Below, piece by piece: positions 59,909-64,000 of a stretch of 64,000 bases of DNA (position 1 is the first letter of the stretch; every line of letters begins with the position of its first letter). This DNA comes from AR12 sp036265915. Its GTDB lineage: Bacteria; Methylomirabilota; Methylomirabilia; Rokubacteriales; CSP1-6. The translations under genes were made by a program, and so were the position numbers. Location: assembly GCA_036265915.1 (NCBI GenBank), contig DATAOC010000145.1, positions 14,152 to 78,151 of the forward strand, read 5' to 3'. The notes below the pieces were generated by a model. The model ran no database searches, was not told the origin of the DNA, and saw only the letters and a program-made list of their open reading frames with translations.

Positions 59909-59919
59909 GACTCGCTTAC

Positions 59920-60384
59920 ATGGCACGGTCGAGCGGCTCGCGCGTCGATTACGCGAGGCTCGCCGAGCTTCGATACCAGCTGCGGCGCTTCCTCGGGCGT
60001 CGAGAGGAGGCTGCCCGCGCCGCGGGCGTGGAGCCGCAGCAGTACGCGCTGCTGCTACAGCTCAAGGGGCTCGAAGGCCGGCGGCGGATGACGATCGGTG
60101 CGCTGGCCGAGCGACTCCAGATCCGGCATCACAGCGCGGTGGAGCTGGTCGACCGGCTCGCCGCGCGAGGAATGGTCGGCCGCCGGCGCAACGGCGACGA
60201 CGGTCGCGCCGTGGAGGTCGCCCTCCGACCGGCAGGCCAGGCGGTGCTCCGGCGCCTGGCCCACTATTCGACGGCGGAGCTGCACCGCGACGGACGGGCA
60301 CTGGTGACCGTCCTCGAGCGACTCATACGGCAACAACGCCGGACGAGCGGCACGCGAAGGGAACGACAAGGAGGGGCTCGATGA
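59920..60384 (+). CDS. MarR-family transcriptional regulator
   Basis: 154 residues. ELRYQLRRFLGRREEAARAA is followed by the wHTH: EPQQYALLLQLKGLEGRRRM, TIGALAERLQIRHHSAVELV, DRLAARGMVGRRRNGDDGRA. The recognition helix is RHHSAVELVDRLA, and the wing contains the DxR (DDGR) motif. The C-terminal dimer helix ends in a basic tail. It is divergent from the formate dehydrogenase operon with a palindrome between them, so control of that operon is likely. Its TGA overlaps the ATG of pal. Confidence 0.87.
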   Translation: MARSSGSRVDYARLAELRYQLRRFLGRREEAARAAGVEPQQYALLLQLKGLEGRRRMTIGALAERLQIRHHSAVELVDRLAARGMVGRRRNGDDGRAVEVALRPAGQAVLRRLAHYSTAELHRDGRALVTVLERLIRQQRRTSGTRRERQGGAR

Positions 60385-60947
60385 AGACGGCACGCACCGC
60401 GGTCTGTGCGGTGGCCCTGCTCGCCCTGGCAACGGGGTGCGCCAAGATGATGGCGGGGTCGGAGGACGGGACCGGCGGCCCGTCCACCGGTATGGACGGC
60501 TCTTCGGGATCGAGCGGGCAGGCGGGCGGCGGCAGCGGCGCCACCCGCGCCGGCCGGTCGGGCGGCGGCGGGATGGCCGAGCGCGTCCCCATCAAGGAGT
60601 TCCAGCAGGCGACGGAGCTGGCGGACATCCACTTCGACTTCGATCGCTATGAGGTCCGCGGTCAGGACGAGGCGACGCTGCAGACGAATGCCGCGTGGCT
60701 GCAGAGCAACAAGAACTATCTCGTGCTGATCGAGGGACACACGGACGAGCGCGGCACCGACGCCTACAACGTCACGCTCGGCGACCGGCGGGCGAAGATG
60801 ACACAGAACTATCTCGTCTCGCGCGGGATCGACTCGCGCCGGATCTCGATCATCAGCTACGGCGAGAACCGACCGCTGTGCTCCGACGCCAGCGAGGACT
60901 GCTGGGCCAAGAATCGCCGCGCGCACTTCCGCGTGAAGCGGCAATGA
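60381..60947 (+). CDS. pal: Peptidoglycan-associated lipoprotein Pal
   Basis: 188 residues. The signal peptide ends in lipobox LATGC. A Gly/Ser-rich linker leads to an OmpA/Pal domain: LADIHFDFDRYEVRGQDEAT, YLVLIEGHTDERGTDAYNVT, LGDRRAKMTQNYLVSRGI and CSDASEDCWAKNRRAHF. It anchors the outer membrane to peptidoglycan with the Tol system; no tol genes are adjacent. Overlap with a marR-type gene (ATGA) is unusual. A long hairpin follows 42 nt later. Confidence 0.92.
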   Translation: MKTARTAVCAVALLALATGCAKMMAGSEDGTGGPSTGMDGSSGSSGQAGGGSGATRAGRSGGGGMAERVPIKEFQQATELADIHFDFDRYEVRGQDEATLQTNAAWLQSNKNYLVLIEGHTDERGTDAYNVTLGDRRAKMTQNYLVSRGIDSRRISIISYGENRPLCSDASEDCWAKNRRAHFRVKRQ

Positions 60948-60988
60948 CGTCGGGCGGTATGACCGCCCGCGACTGATATCGCGCTCGC

Positions 60989-61023
60989 CGACGACGCGCT
61001 CCGGATTCCGGAGCGCGTCGTCG
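60989..61023. terminator. Bidirectional terminator hairpin between pal and dut
   Basis: CGACGACGCGCTCCGG (60989-61004) and CCGGAGCGCGTCGTCG (61008-61023) form a perfect 16-bp stem with a 3-nt loop (ATT). There is no long T tract, but the position between convergent genes and its stability favour termination or mRNA-end protection. Confidence 0.65.
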
Positions 61024-61043
61024 CATTCACCGCTGCCGCGTAG

Positions 61044-61478
61044 TCAGGCGCCCGTGCTTCCGAAGCCGCCGGCGCCGCGGCCGGTCGGCGGCAGCGCCTC
61101 CATCTCCACCAGCTCCGCGGTCTCCACGCGTTGAATCACCAGCTGCGCGATGCGGTCGCCGCGCGTTACGCTGACGCTCGCCGTTGGATCGTGGTTCACG
61201 AGCAGCACCCGGATCTCGCCGCGATAGCCCGCATCGATCAGCCCCGGGGTGTTCACGAGGCTCAGACCGTGCCGGAGCGCCAGGCCCGAGCGCGGGAGGA
61301 CGAATCCGGCGCAGCCGGCGGGTATCGCGACGGCGATGCCGGTGCCGACGGCCGCTCGCGCGCCGGGCGCCAGCGTGACGGACTCGGCCGCGTGCAGGTC
61401 CAGGCCCGCGTCGCCGTCGTGCGCGTACGCGGGCACGGGCAAGTCGGGATCGAGCCGCTGGAACGCGAGACGGATCAC
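61044..61478 (-). CDS. dut: dUTP diphosphatase
   Basis: 144 residues with all five dUTPase motifs: DAGLDLHA, PRSGLALRHGL, NTPGLIDAGYRGEI, RGDRIAQLV and GRGAGGFGSTG. It hydrolyses dUTP to dUMP, keeping uracil out of DNA and feeding thymidylate synthesis. It starts at GTG 61478, directly after the TGA of the upstream protease-fusion gene. Confidence 0.95.
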   Translation of the reverse strand: MIRLAFQRLDPDLPVPAYAHDGDAGLDLHAAESVTLAPGARAAVGTGIAVAIPAGCAGFVLPRSGLALRHGLSLVNTPGLIDAGYRGEIRVLLVNHDPTASVSVTRGDRIAQLVIQRVETAELVEMEALPPTGRGAGGFGSTGA

Positions 61479-63443
61479 TCAGCGGTTCGAGAGCGCGCGC
61501 TCGCGGTCCGTCTGCACCACCCAGTTCGACAGACGACGCACCACCTCGCGCGTGAGCTGCGGGCGGTTGCGGATCAGCCAGTCGAGCCGCTCGTTCTTGA
61601 TGACGAGCAGCTCGACGTCGGTCGCGGCCACCGCGTCCGCCGAGCGGGGCGCGTCGCGGAACAGCGCGACCTCGCCGAAGAGCTCGCCCTCGCCGAGCGT
61701 CGAGAGTGTCTTCTCGGAGCCCTCGAACTGGCGGACGATACGCACGGTACCGGCATGCACCACGTACGCCTCGCCGTGCGGGTCGGCGCCTTCCTTGAAA
61801 ATCACCTCGCCCGCCTTGAACTTCCGCCGTTCCAGGTCGCCCAGCGTCAGGTTCTTGTAGATTTCCAGCCCGATCGACGGCAGGTGCGACTTCGACTCCA
61901 CCGGCAGCCGCGCGTTCGTCCAGCCGCCGAGGCCGCCCTTGAGAATGCGCACGTTCTTGAAGCCGCGGCTGCGCAGCGCGGTGGCCGTCTTCTCTGCCGT
62001 CATCTCGCCGGGGCTCGTGTCATACGCGACGATGAGCGCGTCCGGCTCCGCGCTCAGGTCGACCTGTCCGGCCTCGACCGCTTCGGGCTCGAGGCGCACA
62101 GCGCCCGGCAGGCGGAGCGGGCTCGTCTCGAAGTCGGTGCGCGTGCGCACGTCGACGAGGAGCGGGTTGCGGCCATTCTCGATGGCGCCGATGACCTGTC
62201 CCGGCAGGATGCGATAGCGGTTCTTCCACCAGCGTCGGCCGAACATGGCGCCGTACACGCCCACGCTGATGATGGTGACGCCGGCCGCCACCCACGCCCA
62301 CGGAAACGGCTGCGGCGGCGGATTCTTCAGCTTCTGCTCGGCCTCGGCGAGCGCGCGCTTGACGTCGGTGAGGTTCGGCTGGAGCGCGTTCGCCTCGCCG
62401 AGTCGCGCCACCGCGGCCGCGTAGCGGCCGGCGAACAGCGCGTCCAGACCGGCCAGCCAGGCGTCGGTGAAGCGGCTGTCGCCGGGACGGCTCACGGCGG
62501 AGTCCTTCAGGAACGTCCGCACGTCCTTCGCAGGAATCAAGAAGTTGAACCCTTGCACGATGGCGCCGCCGGAGGACGACAGCGACACGAACGTCATCAC
62601 GCCCAGCAGCGTCGCGTCGTCGCCGATGGCCGGCCCGCCGGAGTTGCCGTGCGCCGCCGGCGCGTCCGTCTGGATGACGTCCTGTCCGATCGCGTCCTGC
62701 TTGAACCCGGAAACGGCGCCGTTGGTGACCGATGCCTCCAGCGTGACCGACTGGTTCAGCAGCTCGTGCGAGAGCACGACGCCCGGGAAGCCGAGGATGT
62801 GGACGGGATCGCCGATCTTCGCGTCGCGATCGCTGATGCGGATCGCGGGATACGCGCCGTCCTTCACGCGCAACAGCGCGAGGTCGCGGCCGGAGTCGGC
62901 GACCGGCCGGCCGTTCATGTCGAGGCCCAGGGGTGGACTGAACTTGACGACCTCGGCCTTGAGCGACACGCCGTTGGACAGCAGCACCGAGAGCTGCGGC
63001 TGCGGCGCCACCTGGGCGGTGGCGAGACCGCGCGCGGTGGCTTCGCGGCGGATTGTCTCCTCCATCTCCGGCCGCGCTCCGCGCGCCACGCCCTGCGCGC
63101 GTAACGCAGGATCGACGCAGGCCTGGTCGATGGCCTTCTTCTTCAGCTCGTGGATCACCCACGGCGGAATGCGGTGGGCGGGGTCCACGACGTGGCCGTT
63201 GGTCACGACGTAGCCGCGACCGTCGACGAACCAGCCGGTTCCCGTCTCGACGAAGGGCGTCGGTCGCACGGTCACGACGCCCCGTCCGCAGTCGAGCGTG
63301 ACCTCCGCGCGGACCTCGGCCGTCACGAGCGCGACGGCGGGTTTGGCGACGAGGATGGCTTCCTGTACCGTCAGCGCGGCCGCGACGCCCGGCGTGCCGA
63401 GGGCCCAGCCGAGAACGGCAACGACGACGACGGCCGCCTTCAT
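61479..63443 (-). CDS. Serine protease - membrane helix - rhodanese - cNMP-binding fusion
   Basis: 654 residues. The signal peptide (VVVVAVLGWALGTPGVAAAL) is followed by a trypsin-like domain with His in VVTNGHVVDP, Asp in SGRDLALLRV and Ser in AAHGNSGGPAIG. A TPR-like helix pair follows (about residues 340-390), then a membrane helix WAWVAAGVTIISVGVYGAMF. Next is a rhodanese-like domain (NPLLVDVRTRTDFETSPLRL ... GGLGGWTNARLP) in which the expected catalytic Cys position reads AYDTSP, so it is probably inactive. The C-terminal cyclic-nucleotide-binding domain has GEGELFGEVALFRDAPRSAD. A protease outside and nucleotide sensor inside suggests signalling across the membrane. Confidence 0.85.
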   Translation of the reverse strand: MKAAVVVVAVLGWALGTPGVAAALTVQEAILVAKPAVALVTAEVRAEVTLDCGRGVVTVRPTPFVETGTGWFVDGRGYVVTNGHVVDPAHRIPPWVIHELKKKAIDQACVDPALRAQGVARGARPEMEETIRREATARGLATAQVAPQPQLSVLLSNGVSLKAEVVKFSPPLGLDMNGRPVADSGRDLALLRVKDGAYPAIRISDRDAKIGDPVHILGFPGVVLSHELLNQSVTLEASVTNGAVSGFKQDAIGQDVIQTDAPAAHGNSGGPAIGDDATLLGVMTFVSLSSSGGAIVQGFNFLIPAKDVRTFLKDSAVSRPGDSRFTDAWLAGLDALFAGRYAAAVARLGEANALQPNLTDVKRALAEAEQKLKNPPPQPFPWAWVAAGVTIISVGVYGAMFGRRWWKNRYRILPGQVIGAIENGRNPLLVDVRTRTDFETSPLRLPGAVRLEPEAVEAGQVDLSAEPDALIVAYDTSPGEMTAEKTATALRSRGFKNVRILKGGLGGWTNARLPVESKSHLPSIGLEIYKNLTLGDLERRKFKAGEVIFKEGADPHGEAYVVHAGTVRIVRQFEGSEKTLSTLGEGELFGEVALFRDAPRSADAVAATDVELLVIKNERLDWLIRNRPQLTREVVRRLSNWVVQTDRERALSNR

Positions 63444-63487
63444 CGGCTGACCGTACCATGGAGATGCGCGGCGGTACAATGCGACCC

Positions 63488-64000
63488 ATGCCGACGACCG
63501 GAAGTCGCACGGATGCCAATCTGCAGGTCGCGCTGGCCGGCGAAGCGGACGCCAATCGCCGCTATCTGGCGTACGGCATCCAGGCGCTGCACGAGGGCCG
63601 TCCGGACGTCGCGCAGCTGTTCTTCGAGGCGGCCGGCGCGGAGACGATTCACGCGCTCGCGCACCTGAAGACGATGGGTGTCGTGCGCAGCACCCGCGAG
63701 AATCTGCAGACCGCGGCCACCGGCGAGATGCTGGAGATCGACGTGGTCCTGCCCCGGATGATCCAGGAGGCCGAGGCCGACGGGCGCCCGGACGCGGCGG
63801 CCTCCTTCCGGCTGGCGCTCGATCGCGAGCGCCACCATCGCGACATGTTCCGTCACGCCCTGGCGACATTCGAGGCGGTGGCCGCGATGCCGCCGGGCGC
63901 GGTCGTGGCAAGCGGCGTCCCCGGCGCCCCCGGGACGCCGGTCGTCACGGTGACCCCGGTCACGCCGGTCGCGACGAGCCGGCCCGGGATGACGGCGGCC
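63488..64000 (+). CDS. Rubrerythrin-family protein, 3' end cut by window edge
   Basis: 171 codons are visible and the frame continues beyond the window. DANLQVALAGEADANRRYLA and FFEAAGAETIHALAHLKTMG carry the E ... E-x2-H ligands of a rubrerythrin-type di-iron bundle; a second set appears in IQEAEADGRPDAAASFRLAL and RERHHRDMFRHALATFE. After about residue 140 it becomes Pro/Val/Thr-rich, where a rubredoxin domain might be expected. Likely peroxide defence. TACAAT (63475-63480) lies 7 nt before ATG 63488. Confidence 0.87.
   Translation, partial: MPTTGSRTDANLQVALAGEADANRRYLAYGIQALHEGRPDVAQLFFEAAGAETIHALAHLKTMGVVRSTRENLQTAATGEMLEIDVVLPRMIQEAEADGRPDAAASFRLALDRERHHRDMFRHALATFEAVAAMPPGAVVASGVPGAPGTPVVTVTPVTPVATSRPGMTAA

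Noticed and set aside
1..64000. CRISPR arrays, insertion sequences, rRNA genes, origins of replication
   Set aside because: No spaced direct-repeat arrays, transposase motifs, integrases, rRNA segments or DnaA-box clusters were seen by eye on either strand.

Overview
The window is about 70% GC, densely packed on both strands, and Gram-negative in character: LolA, a Pal lipoprotein, many lipobox-bearing proteins and Tat and Sec signal peptides. Gene content and order (rimO-pgpA-cinA near recA-recX-alaS, pyruvoyl-dependent arginine decarboxylase, Sec-formate dehydrogenase with an NrfD-type membrane subunit, an aldehyde:ferredoxin-oxidoreductase homologue, substrate-binding and HpaB-type proteins) suggest an uncultivated bacterium of the Rokubacteria/Methylomirabilota type. 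That placement is an inference; no rRNA gene is present. Many neighbouring genes overlap by exactly 4 nt (ATGA, GTGA, TTGA and apparently CTGA).

Layout. 1-14.4 kb: housekeeping genes on + (aat, lolA, yajQ, rimO, pgpA, cinA, thpR, recA, recX, alaS), a GAF histidine kinase and a metallo-beta-lactamase-fold lipoprotein. 14.4-20.9 kb: a divergent polyamine locus (arginine decarboxylase and agmatinase on -, SAM decarboxylase and aminopropyltransferase on +), then maf. 20.9-27.5 kb: a substrate-binding protein, a DNA glycosylase, murG-ddl, rarA and a HAD hydrolase. 27.5-36.6 kb: two large TPR proteins coupled to an AOR-family oxidoreductase, and a Kef-type antiporter. 36.6-47.5 kb: a looser accessory region with two tRNAs (Val, Asp), several tiny Cys-rich proteins, a response regulator, a probable selenocysteine peroxiredoxin, a sigma-54 activator and two Asn-rich secreted proteins. 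47.4-49.4 kb: polyhydroxyalkanoate synthase and phasin genes. 49.6-53.4 kb: a response regulator, an HpaB-type hydroxylase, a stress protein and a HAD hydrolase. 53.4-59.8 kb: a formate dehydrogenase operon on -, facing a MarR-type regulator and pal on +. The window ends with dut, a protease-rhodanese-cNMP fusion and a rubrerythrin-like gene cut by the edge.

The most notable observation is that two genes are interrupted by in-frame TGA codons at positions where catalytic selenocysteine is expected: the formate dehydrogenase alpha subunit (classical) and a peroxiredoxin-like protein (39688-40158, minus). Each TGA is followed at the right distance by a compact hairpin with a G-rich apical loop, as in bacterial SECIS elements. 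Conventional gene calling would truncate or split both. Other points of interest are recurring tiny double-CxxC proteins, probable CTG start codons in stop/start overlaps, -10-like hexamers immediately before start codons (possible leaderless mRNAs), and a palindrome between the formate dehydrogenase operon and its divergent MarR-type gene.
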